Part shown: positions 21,510-31,348 of the stretch, piece after piece
Layout of the letters: the number at the start of each line of letters is the position of its first letter
How positions within the stretch are numbered: position 1 is the first letter of the stretch
NCBI RefSeq assembly: GCF_002930645.1
Contig: NZ_PSNW01000001.1
Coordinates: 736,600-800,599 of the forward strand
From: Solimonas fluminis
GTDB taxonomy: Bacteria > Pseudomonadota > Gammaproteobacteria > Nevskiales > Nevskiaceae
Direction: 5' to 3'
Length of the DNA stretch: 64,000 nt
Position numbers and translations under genes: made by a program
The notes under the pieces: generated by a model
Seen by the model: the letters and a program-made list of their open reading frames with translations, nothing else
Told to the model about the DNA's origin: nothing
Databases searched by the model: none

Positions 21510-21980
21510 TCAGGCCCGGTGATACGGGTGGTTCGACAGCAGCGTCCAGGCCCGGTACAGCTGCTCCGCCACCATCACGCGCACCATGCCGTGCGGCAGC
21601 GTCAGGCGCGACAGCGACCAGCGGCGGTCGGCGCGCTGCAGCACCTCCGGCGCATGGCCGTCGGGCCCGCCGATCAGCAGGCAGGTGTCGCGGCCGGAGG
21701 CCATCCAGCGTTTGAGCTCGCCGGACCATTCCTTGCTGCCCAGGGATTCACCGTGCTCGTCCAGCGCGATGATCGCCGAATCGCGCGGCAGCGCCTTGAG
21801 GATTCTGTCGCCCTCGGCCTGCTTGAGCCGCGCGATGTCGGCGTTCTTGCCGCGCTCTGCCACCGGAATCTCCACCAGCTGGATGCGGCATTCGCGCGGC
21901 ATGCGGCCGGCGTAGTCCTCGTAGGCGGCCTCCACCCAGCCGGGCATGCGGGTGCCCACGGCGATCAGGTGGATCCTCAT
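21510..21980 (-). CDS. rlmH: 23S rRNA (pseudouridine1915-N3)-methyltransferase
   Basis: A 156-residue SPOUT methyltransferase that methylates pseudouridine 1915 in helix 69 of 23S rRNA. The cofactor-knot motifs LIGGPDGH and LPHGMVRVMVAEQLYRAW followed by NHPYHR at the C-terminus are diagnostic. It lies six bases downstream of rsfS, the usual order. Confidence 0.95.
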   Translation of the reverse strand: MRIHLIAVGTRMPGWVEAAYEDYAGRMPRECRIQLVEIPVAERGKNADIARLKQAEGDRILKALPRDSAIIALDEHGESLGSKEWSGELKRWMASGRDTCLLIGGPDGHAPEVLQRADRRWSLSRLTLPHGMVRVMVAEQLYRAWTLLSNHPYHRA

Positions 21981-21986
21981 CCCGCC

Positions 21987-22493
21987 CTACTTCTTCCTGG
22001 CCGGGGCCTTCTTCGCGGCCGGCTTCTTCGCCGCAGTCTTGCCGGCCGGTGCTTTCTTCGCGGCAGGCTTCTTTGCAGCGGGCTTCTTCGCCGCCTTGGG
22101 CTTGGGCTCGGCCTTGGGCTTGGCCGCCGCCTTCTTCTTCGGCTTCTCGTCCGCCGGCGGCTCCGGCGGGGCGATGTCCCAGAGCTTTTCCAGCTGGTAA
22201 TGGATGCGCGCCTGGGCCTGCATCACGTGCACCACTACGCTGCCGAGGTCCACCAGCACCCATTCGCTGCCGTCTGCCCCTTCCGTGCCCAGCGGCCGGT
22301 TGCCCGACTCGCGCGCGGCATCGGCGACGTTGTCGGCCAGCGACTTGACGTGGCGGGTGGACGTGCCGGTGCAGATGATCATCCAGTCCGTCACCGTGGT
22401 CAGGTGCGCGACATCCAGCACCTTGATGTCGGTGCCCTTGAGGTCCTCGAGGGCGTTCTTGGCGATCTGCACCAGCCGAGAGCCTACCCGCAT
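21987..22493 (-). CDS. rsfS: Ribosome silencing factor RsfS with a Lys/Ala/Pro-rich tail
   Basis: RsfS binds uL14 on the 50S subunit and blocks subunit joining in starvation. The core (residues about 1-113) has ALEDLKGTDIKVLDV, DWMIICTGTSTRHVKS and WVLVDLGSVVVHVM. A tail of about 55 residues built from AAKKPA/KKAPA units follows; normal RsfS proteins end soon after the LEKLW motif, so this histone H1-like extension is unusual. The start ATG at 22493 lies inside a 32-bp inverted-repeat arm, so codons for MRVGS come from that repeat; the true start could be different. Confidence 0.9.
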   Translation of the reverse strand: MRVGSRLVQIAKNALEDLKGTDIKVLDVAHLTTVTDWMIICTGTSTRHVKSLADNVADAARESGNRPLGTEGADGSEWVLVDLGSVVVHVMQAQARIHYQLEKLWDIAPPEPPADEKPKKKAAAKPKAEPKPKAAKKPAAKKPAAKKAPAGKTAAKKPAAKKAPARKK

Positions 22494-22747
22494 ACGGCAC
22501 CCCCACGCGACGGCAGCGGATTCGCCGTCCAGCCAGGCGCGAGGAGCGCGGTGTACTGGACGTACATTCGCGACGAGTAACAACGCTGGGCGGAGAATCC
22601 GCCGCCGTCCCTCCGGGTTGCGCCCGGAATCGCGCCATGCGGCGTTAGGCGTCGCTTATTTGGAACCACCAAACCGCGCTCCGCCTGCCTTGCCTGGCGC
22701 GATTCCGGGCAGCAACGCGTGGGGGTGCCGTATGCGGGTAGGCTCTC
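22478..22747. repeat. Nested inverted-repeat (cloverleaf-like) element between nadD and rsfS
   Basis: The two ends, 22478-22509 and 22716-22747, are perfect 32-bp inverted repeats (outer ends GAGAGCCTACC and complement). Two further stem-loops lie inside: 22510-22523 with 22595-22608 (13 of 14 pairs) and 22623-22637 with 22695-22709 (15 of 15). The first loop carries smaller nested pairs, including TGTAC/GTACA. The element overlaps the nadD stop codon at one end and the rsfS start codon at the other. No transposase gene is present. It could fold as a three-way junction in the operon mRNA or be an immobile MITE-like repeat. Confidence 0.75.
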
Positions 22748-23411
22748 AATGGGTTTTGGCATCGTCATCCTGGGTCAGCGCCGCGATGTCCGCGGCGGTC
22801 AGCGAGTTGAGTATGGCATCGGGCACCAGGCCCCGCACCGACTGGCCCAGCTTGAGCAGGCGGCGGATGCGCGTGGAGGAAATGTCGAGCACTGGAACGT
22901 CCAGGCGCAGCCAGCGGCCGGCCGTGGCCTGCTGCAGCACGGCGGGATCGGAAGCCTCGCGGCCGGCCAGCACGGCGGCGGCTTCCGTCGGCGGCTCCAG
23001 CCGCGACTCGGCGCGGGCGATCACCACCAGGTGCGCCAGCTCCAGCAGTTGAGGCCAGCGGTTCCAGCAGTGCAGGTGGGCAAAGGCGTCCGCGCCCATC
23101 AGCAGCACCAGCGGCGTCTCCGGGAACTCGGCGCGCAGGCCGGCCAGTGTGTCCACGGTGTAGGACACGCCGCCGCGGCGGATCTCGCAGTCGTCGGCCA
23201 CCAGCCCCTTCTCGCGGCGGACGCCGAGCTTGAGCCACTCCAGGCGCCGCTGCGGCGACACCTTGGAGGCCGAGCGATGCGCCGGCAGCGCCGTGGGCAC
23301 CAGGCGCACCTGTCCCAGCCCCAGGCGCTCGCGCGCCTCGATCGCCAGGCGCAGGTGGCCGTGATGGAACGGGGCGAAGGCGCCGCCGAAGATGCCGATC
23401 GGGCTTTTCAG
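22746..23411 (-). CDS. nadD: Nicotinate-nucleotide adenylyltransferase, probable CTG start
   Basis: NadD joins nicotinate mononucleotide and ATP in NAD synthesis; 221 residues are read here. The N-terminal nucleotide-binding motif GGAFAPFHHGH and the C-terminal ISSTRIRRLL are intact. The first conventional start codon in frame (GTG at 23309) would remove the GGxF..HxGH motif, and upstream only codons CGC-AGG-AAT-GCT-CGC separate the proA stop from CTG at 23411. From that CTG the protein reads (M)KSPIGIFGGAF, matching the MKS.. start of E. coli NadD, and AGGA lies eight bases upstream. A CTG start is therefore the best reading. Confidence 0.88.
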   Translation of the reverse strand: MKSPIGIFGGAFAPFHHGHLRLAIEARERLGLGQVRLVPTALPAHRSASKVSPQRRLEWLKLGVRREKGLVADDCEIRRGGVSYTVDTLAGLRAEFPETPLVLLMGADAFAHLHCWNRWPQLLELAHLVVIARAESRLEPPTEAAAVLAGREASDPAVLQQATAGRWLRLDVPVLDISSTRIRRLLKLGQSVRGLVPDAILNSLTAADIAALTQDDDAKTH

Positions 23412-23426
23412 GCGAGCATTCCTGCG

Positions 23427-24718
<1,292 letters not shown>

Positions 24719-24722
<4 letters not shown>

Positions 24723-25741
24723 ACGACTTCGGTTTTCCGGGACCCGCTGATGTTGAGCACCAATGTTAGCAAGTCTTCCCAGGCCGCCGCTTCCTGGCCG
24801 GTCTTGACCCCCTGGTCGATGCGGGCGCAGAGGCGCAGCCACTCCATGATCTCGCCCGGCCGGCTGCGCGGCAGGGCCTTGATGTAGGGCTCCATGCGCG
24901 CCTTCTGGATGCCGGCGTCGTAGCAGGCGGCATTGGCGTCGCGCGTACGGGCGAAGGCCAGCGAGGCCTTGGACAGCTGGCGCAGGCTCCAGACCAGGGC
25001 GCCGAGGATTTCCAGGGCGGCCACGCCCTCCTCGCGCAGGCGCTCCAGGCTGCGCACGGCGCCGGCACCGTCGCCGGCCAGGGCACGGCTGTTGAGGTCG
25101 AAGGCCTCGTAGCGCGCGGAGTCGGCCACCGCCTGCTCCAGCTGTTCCAGGCCGATGGCCTGGCCCGGGAACAGCAGCTTGAGCTTTTCCAGGTCCTGGG
25201 CCGCGGCCAGCAGGTTGCCCTCGGTGCGTTCCACCAGCAGCTTCATCGCGTCGGCGTCGATCTGCAGGCCCGCCGCCTTGGCGCGGCCGGCCAGCCAGCC
25301 CGGGAATTCGGCCGGCTTCATCGGCTCGAAGTACAGCGCCCCGCCGGCATTCTCCAGGGCCTGGTACCAGCCACCCTGGCGCGAGCGCCACTCGATGGGG
25401 CCGGACTGCAGGATGAACAGCGTGTCGCGCGACAGCTGCGGGATCAGCTGCTGCAGCATCTTGCTGCCCTCCACGCCCGGCGCTCCCGAAGGCAGGTTCA
25501 GCTCGACGATGCGCTGGGTGGCGAACAGCGACATGCTGGCGCAGGAATCGGCCAGCTGCTGCCAGTTGAAGCCGCGCTCCGCGTCCAGCACCTCGCGCTC
25601 CGAGAACCCGGCCTTGCGGGCGGCGGCGCGGATCGCGTCCAGCGCCTCCTGCATCAGCAGCGGTTCCTCGCCGGCCACGACGTACAGGGGTGCCAGCCCC
25701 TGGGCGAGATGCGTGGACAGCTGGTTGAGGTTGAGACGCAC
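24719..25741 (-). CDS. holA: DNA polymerase III delta subunit
   Basis: The clamp-loader subunit that opens the beta clamp (340 residues). The N-terminal [11 protein letters not shown] followed by [20 protein letters not shown] matches the family start, and the order of the AAA-like fold and C-terminal collar segments is normal. The GTG at 25741 is chosen because conservation begins there; an upstream in-frame start would add 21 unconserved residues. lptE, often upstream of holA, is absent; coq7 is divergent instead. Confidence 0.92.
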
Positions 25742-25841
25742 GGCGGCGGTCCGGTTGGAGGCTGGGATCGGCCATTCTACCCGGCCGGCGCCGTTCGGCG
25801 GCACGGACGAAAAATGGCGGCGAACGTTCTAGAATCAACGC

Positions 25842-26477
25842 ATGAGCCGCGATTACACCCCCGCCGACCGCCTGCTGAGCCGCCTGGGCCAGGGCCTGGC
25901 CCTGCTGGCACCCAAACCGGCGCACCGCGCCAACCCCGCCGACCGCCTGCCCGAGGCCGAGCTGGCCGAGCCCGAGCGCCGCCACACCGCCGGCCTGATG
26001 CGCATCAACCATGCCGGCGAGATCGCCGCCCAGGCCCTGTACCACGGCCAGGCCTTCGTCGCCCGCGACGGCAAGGTCCGCGACCACCTGCTGGCAGCCG
26101 CCCACGAGGAACAGGACCACCTGCAATGGTGCGAGGAGCGCCTGCGCGAACTGGGCTCCGGCCCCAGCCGGCTGCAGCCGCTGTGGTATGCCGGTTCCTT
26201 CGCCATCGGCGCCGCCGCCGGCCTCGCCGGCGACCGCTGGAGCCTGGGCTTCGTCGAGGAAACCGAGAAGCAGGTATCCGAGCACCTGGACGAACACCTG
26301 CGCGAGCTCCCCGACGGCGACCAGCGCAGCCGCGCCATCCTCAAGACCATGCGCGAGGACGAGGCCCGCCACGCCAGCGAGGCCCAGGAGGCCGGTGCCC
26401 GCCCCCTGCCCTATCCGGTGCGCGAGCTGATGCGCCGCGTGGCGGGGGTGATGAAGAAGGGCGCGTACAAGTTCTGA
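25842..26477 (+). CDS. coq7: Coq7-type di-iron hydroxylase (demethoxyubiquinone hydroxylase)
   Basis: A 211-residue di-iron monooxygenase for the penultimate hydroxylation of ubiquinone. The four-helix iron site is visible: E in NHAGEIAAQ, the ExxH of [11 protein letters not shown] in [13 protein letters not shown] and the final EDEARH. It replaces UbiF in this lineage, as in Pseudomonas. It is monocistronic, with holA divergent and a terminator behind it. Confidence 0.94.
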   Translation: MSRDYTPADRLLSRLGQGLALLAPKPAHRANPADRLPEAELAEPERRHTAGLMRINHAGEIAAQALYHGQAFVARDGKVRDHLLAAAHEEQDHLQWCEERLRELGSGPSRLQPLWYAGSFAIGAAAGLAGDRWSLGFVEETEKQVSEHLDEHLRELPDGDQRSRAILKTMREDEARHASEAQEAGARPLPYPVRELMRRVAGVMKKGAYKF

Positions 26478-26491
26478 TGCCGCGACGAACA

Positions 26492-26543
26492 TAGGAGCGG
26501 CGGCGCTCATGGCCACCGGCTTCGCGGCCAACGGCCGCTCCTA
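26492..26543. repeat. REP-like palindrome (TAGGAGCGG ... CCGCTCCTA)
   Basis: TAGGAGCGG at 26492-26500 pairs with CCGCTCCTA at 26535-26543, with inner GGCC-rich sequence. The same GGAGCGGC core occurs at 44130-44190 and 55206-55253, always intergenic. Confidence 0.6.
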
Positions 26544-26548
26544 CATCA

Positions 26549-26580
26549 CGAAAAAGGCGGCCCGAGGGCCGCCTTTTTCG
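26549..26580. terminator. Bidirectional terminator between coq7 and speD
   Basis: A perfect 14-bp stem starts CGAAAAAGGCGGCC and ends GGCCGCCTTTTTCG, with a 4-nt loop. T-runs on both strands serve the two convergent genes. Confidence 0.9.
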
Positions 26581-26596
26581 TGTCCCGCGCCAGGAC

Positions 26597-27415
26597 TCAG
26601 CGCTGGATGTTCTTGCCGTAGAAGATTTCCTGGATCTCGTGGTTCACGCGCTCGCGGATGCGGCGCGCTTCCTTGGGCGGCAGCTCGGAGACGCCCTCGC
26701 CGAACAGGTAGGTATCCAGGTCCATTTCCTTCAGGCGCATCTTCGTGTGGAAGATGTACTCCTGGTACACGTTCACGTCCACCATCTGGTACTTGTCGCC
26801 CAGGTCCGGCGCGATGAAGTTCTGGATGGAGTCGACCTGGTGGTCGATGAAGTGCTTCATGCCGCGCACGTTGCGGGTGAAGCCGCGCACGCGGTAGTCC
26901 ATCACCACGATATCGGACTCGAAGGACTTGATCAGGTAGTTCAGGGCCTTCAGCGGCGAGATCTTGCCGCAGGTCGACACGTCGATGTCGGCGCGGAAGG
27001 TCGAGATGCCGTTGTCCGGGTGGGTTTCCGGGTAGGTGTGGACCGTGATGTGCGACTTGTCCAGGTGCGCCACCACCGAGTCCTTCTTGCCCTTGTCCTT
27101 CTTGCCCGGGGTCGGCAGGCCGTCGAGATGGCCTTCCGAGATCAGCATGGTCACCGAGGCGCCCTGCGGGTCGTAGTCCTGGCGGGCCACGTTGAGGATG
27201 TTGGCGCCGATGATGTTGGCGACCTCCGTCAGGATGTCGGTCAGGCGCTCGGCGTTGTAGGCCTCGTCGATGTACTCGATGTATTCCTGCTGGTGCTCGC
27301 GGGTACGGGCATAGCAGATGTCGTAGATGTTGAACGACAGCGACTTGGTCAGGTTGTTGAAGCCCAGCAGCTTGAGCTTCGGGTTGTTGGTCGGTTTGGT
27401 GCGCGCCTTGGCCAA
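26597..27415 (-). CDS. speD: S-adenosylmethionine decarboxylase proenzyme (class 1A)
   Basis: A pyruvoyl enzyme of 272 residues that makes decarboxylated SAM for spermidine synthesis. Self-cleavage is expected before Ser121 in [13 protein letters not shown]149 in STCG is the conserved acid/base. [20 protein letters not shown] at the N-terminus is typical. The start is TTG at 27415 behind GAGGA; there is no ATG before the conserved core. A terminator-like hairpin ends only about 20 bp upstream of this start. Confidence 0.94.
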   Translation of the reverse strand: MAKARTKPTNNPKLKLLGFNNLTKSLSFNIYDICYARTREHQQEYIEYIDEAYNAERLTDILTEVANIIGANILNVARQDYDPQGASVTMLISEGHLDGLPTPGKKDKGKKDSVVAHLDKSHITVHTYPETHPDNGISTFRADIDVSTCGKISPLKALNYLIKSFESDIVVMDYRVRGFTRNVRGMKHFIDHQVDSIQNFIAPDLGDKYQMVDVNVYQEYIFHTKMRLKEMDLDTYLFGEGVSELPPKEARRIRERVNHEIQEIFYGKNIQR

Positions 27416-27434
27416 GGAGGTGTCCTCAGGAATA

Positions 27435-27457
27435 CAAAAACGGACCCCCGCGGGGTC
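27435..27457 (-). terminator. Hairpin plus T-run just before speD
   Basis: On the minus strand GACCCC-GCG-GGGGTC (27457-27443) is followed by CGTTTTTG. It can serve as the terminator of the osmC-like gene. Because only about 20 bp remain before the speD start, speD's own promoter must lie upstream of it (TAAAAT near 27480-27490 is a weak candidate), so it could act as an attenuator. Confidence 0.6.
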
Positions 27458-27528
27458 GCCGCAGGGGTAGTAACGCGTAATTTTATCACCTATTTCGCGT
27501 CAGTTTCGCTACAGCCTACGGCGGCGGC

Positions 27529-27951
27529 TCATTCGGCCGCGCGGATCTCGTAGTCGTAGGTCACGTGGACCCCACCCTTCTTGAGCATGATGGAGGCCGA
27601 GCAATACTTCTCGGCGGACAGCTCCACGGCCCTTTTGACATGGTTTTCGGCCAGGTTCCGGCCCGTCACCACGAAATGCAGGTGAATGTCGGTGAAAACC
27701 TTGGGGTCGGTCTCGGCCCGCTTGCTGTCCAGCTCGCACCAGACGTCGGTCACGGTCTGGCGCGCCTTCTGCAGGATGTAGAGCACGTCCACCGCCGAGC
27801 AGGCGCCCACGCCCATCAGCAGCAGTTCCATCGGCCGGGGGCCCAGGTTGCGCCCGCCGATGTCCGGCGGACCGTCGATGACGATGGCGTGGCCGCTGCC
27901 GCTTTCGGCGATGAACGAAGCTTTTTCGGCCCACTTGATGCGTGCTTTCAC
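27529..27951 (-). CDS. OsmC family protein (YhfA-like)
   Basis: A 140-residue OsmC/Ohr-fold protein. The redox Cys pair is in GVGACSAVDVL and KYCSASIML; GGRNLGPRPMELLLMG is the family N-terminal motif. YhfA-type proteins have no proven physiological role; peroxidase activity on hydroperoxides is possible. It is divergent from crp, exactly as yhfA is in E. coli. Confidence 0.88.
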   Translation of the reverse strand: MKARIKWAEKASFIAESGSGHAIVIDGPPDIGGRNLGPRPMELLLMGVGACSAVDVLYILQKARQTVTDVWCELDSKRAETDPKVFTDIHLHFVVTGRNLAENHVKRAVELSAEKYCSASIMLKKGGVHVTYDYEIRAAE

Positions 27952-28049
27952 GGGGTTCCTGCGCTTTTGTCTGACGGTAAGGTACGGATCATTGTGCTAT
28001 TTTCGCTGAAATCAAGCTGCGAAGTACCTTTTGGGAAGGGGAGTTTTCA

Positions 28050-28679
28050 ATGCTGGACAAGCCGGCCGTGCAGGCCTTCGTGGCGCAGGCCCATAAGAAA
28101 AGCTATCCGCCGAAGCACACGCTGATCCATGCCGGGGACGAGCCCCAGTCCCTCTTCTACATCCTCGAGGGCTCGGTGAGCATTCTGCTGGAGGACGAGA
28201 ACGGGCGGGAGATCGTGCTGGCCTACCTGAACCCGGGCGACTTCTTCGGCGAGATGTGCCTGTTCCCGGAGCAGCAGACCCGCACCGCCATCGTCCGCAC
28301 CCGCAGCCCCACGCTGGTGGCGGAGATCGGTTACCAGGCCTTCCGCGGCTTCGTGCGGCAGTATCCGGAGATCATGTTCGAGGTCGCCGGCCAGCTGTCG
28401 GCGCGCCTGCGCGACACCAGCCGCCGCCTGGGCGACCTGGCCTTCCTGGACGTGGCGGGCCGCCTGGCCCATGCCCTGCTGGACCTGGCCAAGAAGCCGG
28501 ATGCCCTGCCCAACCCCCGCGGCGTGCTGGTCAAGGTCAGCCGCCAGGAGCTGGCGCGCATCGTCGGCTGCTCGCGCGAGATGGCCGGCCGCGTGCTCAA
28601 GAAGCTGGAGGAGGACGGCATGGTCGCCTCCCAGGGCCGCAGCATCCTGGTGCTGGGGATCAAGAAGCCCGGGACCTAG
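28050..28679 (+). CDS. crp: Cyclic AMP receptor protein family regulator (CRP/Vfr-like)
   Basis: A 209-residue global regulator: a cyclic-nucleotide-binding domain (about residues 20-115), a dimer helix and a winged helix. The cAMP contacts of E. coli CRP are largely kept: G67-E68, R78, R119, T123 and S124; S83 is replaced by Thr79. The recognition helix has GCSREMAGRVL with the R-E-x3-R that reads TGTGA. These features favour cAMP binding over the c-di-GMP-responsive Clp type, though this is not decisive. The osmC-like gene is divergent and trpC convergent, a conserved neighbourhood. Confidence 0.92.
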   Translation: MLDKPAVQAFVAQAHKKSYPPKHTLIHAGDEPQSLFYILEGSVSILLEDENGREIVLAYLNPGDFFGEMCLFPEQQTRTAIVRTRSPTLVAEIGYQAFRGFVRQYPEIMFEVAGQLSARLRDTSRRLGDLAFLDVAGRLAHALLDLAKKPDALPNPRGVLVKVSRQELARIVGCSREMAGRVLKKLEEDGMVASQGRSILVLGIKKPGT

Positions 28680-28700
28680 GGGCCCGGCCCGCTCGCGGTA

Positions 28701-28724
28701 CGGGAGCCGGCTTGCCGGCTCCCG
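28701..28724. terminator. Hairpin between crp and trpC
   Basis: 11-bp arms (CGGGAGCCGGC and complement) around a 2-nt loop, followed by GTCGTTT on the + strand. It likely ends the crp transcript and may act for trpC in the other direction. Confidence 0.65.
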
Positions 28725-28729
28725 TCGTT

Positions 28730-29527
28730 TCAGGCGACCAGCTTCGCCAGCGCCTGGCCCGGGCTGGGCTGGCGCATCAGGGACTCGCCGATCAGGAAGC
28801 GGTGCACGTCCGCGTCGCGCATGCGCTTCACGTCGGCCGGCGCGGCGATGCCGCTCTCGGTCACCACCTCGCAGTCCTTCGGCAGCCGCGGCAGCAGGTC
28901 CAGGGTCGTGTCCAGGCGGGTTTCGAAGGTCCGCAGGTTTCGGTTGTTGATGCCCAGCAGCAGCGGCCCGGCGAGCTGGGCGGACAGCACCTGCTCCAGC
29001 TCCATGCCGTCGTGGATCTCCACCAGCACGTCCATGCCCAGGGACTGCGCCAGGCCGTAGAGCTCGCGCAGCTGCCCCACCGACAGGCAGGCCGCGATCA
29101 GCAGCACGCAGTCGGCGCCGATGGCGCGCGCCTCGATCACCTGCAGCGGGTCCACCAGGAAGTCCTTGCGGATCGCCGGCAGCGCCACCGCCTTGCGGGC
29201 GGCGACGAGATAGTCGTTATGTCCCTGGAAGAAGCGCTCGTCGGTCAGCACCGACAGGCAGGCGGCGCCGTGGGCGGCATACTCGCCGGCGATCCAGGCC
29301 GGGTCGAAGTCCGCCCGGATCACGCCCTTGCTGGGCGAGGCCTTCTTGATCTCGGCGATCACGCCGGCGCGGCCCGCGGCCACGGCCGAACGCAGCGAGG
29401 CCTGGAAGCCACGCACGCGGTCGGCGGCGCCGGCCAGTTCCTCCAGCGCGGAGAGGGAGTAGCGGCTTTTCAGGGCACGAATCTCATCGCGCTTCACTTC
29501 TACAATTCGTTCGAGGATGTCGGCCAT
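28730..29527 (-). CDS. trpC: Indole-3-glycerol phosphate synthase
   Basis: A TIM-barrel enzyme of tryptophan synthesis (265 residues). Conserved motifs are VIAEIKKASPSKGVI, LPAIRKDFLVDPLQV, GINNRNL and VTESGI near the phosphate site. It is monofunctional (no TrpF fusion). It is last in the trpGDC unit, separated from trpD by a palindrome. Confidence 0.95.
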   Translation of the reverse strand: MADILERIVEVKRDEIRALKSRYSLSALEELAGAADRVRGFQASLRSAVAAGRAGVIAEIKKASPSKGVIRADFDPAWIAGEYAAHGAACLSVLTDERFFQGHNDYLVAARKAVALPAIRKDFLVDPLQVIEARAIGADCVLLIAACLSVGQLRELYGLAQSLGMDVLVEIHDGMELEQVLSAQLAGPLLLGINNRNLRTFETRLDTTLDLLPRLPKDCEVVTESGIAAPADVKRMRDADVHRFLIGESLMRQPSPGQALAKLVA

Positions 29528-29547
29528 GGTGGTTTCCTGAACTGTAA

Positions 29548-29587
29548 GAGCCGGCTTGCTGGCGACCCGTCGCCAGCAAGCCGGCTC
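29548..29587. repeat. REP-like palindrome between trpD and trpC
   Basis: Perfect 18-bp inverted repeat (arm GAGCCGGCTTGCTGGCGA) with a 4-nt spacer. It lies inside the trp operon and could make trpC expression differ from trpGD, for example by stabilising the upstream mRNA. Confidence 0.65.
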
Positions 29588-29598
29588 CTACAGGTTGA

Positions 29599-30633
29599 TC
29601 ATTTCCCGGAAATGCTGCGCGTCGCCGCCACGAATTCATCCAGCTTGGCGCGCGCGGCGCCGCTGGCCATGGCGTGGCGGGCCTTGGCGATGCCGTCGTG
29701 GATGCCGGTCACCAGGTTGGCGGCGTAAAGCGCCGCGCCGGCATTGAGCGCCACGATGTCGCGGGCCACGCCGTCCTTGTTGTCCAGGGCTTCGAGCACC
29801 CTGGCCTTCGACTCCTGCGCATCGGCGACGCGCAGCTGCCGGGTGGAGGACATGGCCAGGCCGAAGTCCTCCGGGTGGATCTCGTACTCGCGCACCTGCC
29901 CGTCCACCAGCTCACCCACCAGGGTGCCGGCGCCCAGCGTGATCTCGTCGAGGTTGTCCTTGCCCCAGACCACCAGCGCGCGCTGCACGCCGAGCTTCTG
30001 CAGGGCCCGCACCTGGATGCCGACCAGGTCCGGGTGGAACACGCCCATCAGCATGTTCGGCGCGCCGGCCGGATTGGTCAGCGGGCCCAGGATGTTGAAC
30101 ACCGTGCGCACGCCCATTTCCTTGCGCACCGGGCCCACGGCCTTCATCGCCGGATGGTGGATGGGCGCGAACATGAAGCCGATGCCGCAGCGCTCGATGC
30201 AGGTGGCGACCTGCGCCGGCTGCAGCTCGATCACCGCGCCCAGCGCCTCCAGCACGTCGGCGGAGCCGGACTTGGAGGACACGCTGCGGTTGCCGTGCTT
30301 GGCCACGCGCGCACCGGCCGCCGCCGCCACGAAGATCGAGGCGGTGGAGATGTTGAAGGTGTGCGCGCCGTCGCCGCCGGTGCCGACGATGTCGACGAAA
30401 TGCGGGTGCGGCGCCACCTCCACCTTGAGCGCGAACTCGCGCATCACCTGTGCCGCGGCGGCGATTTCGCCCACCGTCTCCTTCTTCACGCGCAGGCCGG
30501 TGAGGATCGCCGCCATCATCACCGGCGAGACCTCGCCGCGCATGATCTGGCGCATCAGGTCCACCATCTCGTCGGCGAAGATCTCGCGGTGCTCGATGGT
30601 GCGCTGGAGCGCTTCCTGCGGCGTGATGCTCAC
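29599..30633 (-). CDS. trpD: Anthranilate phosphoribosyltransferase
   Basis: Transfers phosphoribose to anthranilate (344 residues). The PRPP-binding [14 protein letters not shown] and [21 protein letters not shown] motifs are intact. Its ATG overlaps the trpG stop (ATGA), so the two are translationally coupled. Confidence 0.96.
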   Translation of the reverse strand: MSITPQEALQRTIEHREIFADEMVDLMRQIMRGEVSPVMMAAILTGLRVKKETVGEIAAAAQVMREFALKVEVAPHPHFVDIVGTGGDGAHTFNISTASIFVAAAAGARVAKHGNRSVSSKSGSADVLEALGAVIELQPAQVATCIERCGIGFMFAPIHHPAMKAVGPVRKEMGVRTVFNILGPLTNPAGAPNMLMGVFHPDLVGIQVRALQKLGVQRALVVWGKDNLDEITLGAGTLVGELVDGQVREYEIHPEDFGLAMSSTRQLRVADAQESKARVLEALDNKDGVARDIVALNAGAALYAANLVTGIHDGIAKARHAMASGAARAKLDEFVAATRSISGK

Positions 30634-31217
30634 TGATGTTCCTCCAGGAAATTCTTGAGCAGCTGGTGGCCGTGTTCCGTCAGGATCGATTCCGGATGGA
30701 ACTGCACGCCCTCGATCGGCAGGGTCTTGTGCTTCAGGCCCATGATCTCGTCGCGGCTGCCATCCGGCTTCTGCGTCCAGGCGGTGACTTCCAGCTCCTC
30801 GGGCAGCGTCGCCTCCTCGACGATCAGCGAGTGATAGCGCGTGGCGGTGTAGGGGCTGGGCAGGCCGCGGAACACGCCGGTGCCGGCGTGGTGGACCGGG
30901 CTGACCTTGCCGTGCATGACCTCGCGGGCGCGCTTGACCACGCCGCCGAAGGCCTGGCCGATGGACTGGTGGCCCAGGCAGACGCCGAGGATCGGGAACT
31001 GCCCCTTGAGCCGGTCGATCAGTTCCAGGCAGATGCCCGCCTCGTTCGGCGTGCAGGGGCCCGGCGACAGGATGATATGGCTGGGCTTGAGCGCCGCCAC
31101 TTCGTCCACGCTGATCTGGTCGTTGCGGTGGACCACGACCTCCGCACCCAGCTCGCCGAAATACTGGACGAGGTTGTAGGTGAAGGAATCGTAGTTGTCG
31201 ATCATCAAAATTGACAT
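30630..31217 (-). CDS. trpG: Anthranilate synthase glutamine amidotransferase subunit (TrpG/PabA)
   Basis: A class I glutamine amidotransferase (195 residues) that supplies ammonia to TrpE and probably also to PabB. It has the nucleophile Cys in GVCLGHQ, the oxyanion loop [13 protein letters not shown] and the His-Glu pair in GVQFHPES. The partner trpE is 3.7 kb upstream beyond an inserted cassette, a separation also known in pseudomonads. Confidence 0.94.
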   Translation of the reverse strand: MSILMIDNYDSFTYNLVQYFGELGAEVVVHRNDQISVDEVAALKPSHIILSPGPCTPNEAGICLELIDRLKGQFPILGVCLGHQSIGQAFGGVVKRAREVMHGKVSPVHHAGTGVFRGLPSPYTATRYHSLIVEEATLPEELEVTAWTQKPDGSRDEIMGLKHKTLPIEGVQFHPESILTEHGHQLLKNFLEEHQ

Positions 31218-31324
31218 GTTAAGCGTCCTAACTTCTTGTTTCTTCTAGGTTCCCAAGCCTGTTGCGGCCGGGAAGCTCCTGTGTCGGTGGCAGCCGGGCG
31301 GCAGGCCGGGCCGGGATGCCTTGC

Positions 31325-31348
31325 TCAGGAGCGACGCCAACGGTTCAT
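31325..31348 (-). CDS. Possible trpG leader peptide (MNRWRRS)
   Basis: A seven-codon frame with one Trp codon lies 108 bp before trpG. Its last codons (GCTCCTG) can pair with CAGGAGC about 50 bases downstream. A TAGAAT box about 40 bp upstream of it shares GCTAGAATG with the box before the trpE leader. Attenuation of trpGDC is known in Pseudomonas putida. Only one Trp codon and no clear terminator are seen, so this is tentative. Confidence 0.35.
   Translation of the reverse strand: MNRWRRS

Noticed and set aside
22570-22660. Integron attC-like site (GCGTTAGGC with AACAACGC) inside the inverted-repeat element
   Set aside because: GTTAGGC fits the R' box, but the partner box GAGTAAC does not fit RYYYAAC, no integrase or cassette is near, and the strong pairing is between other segments.
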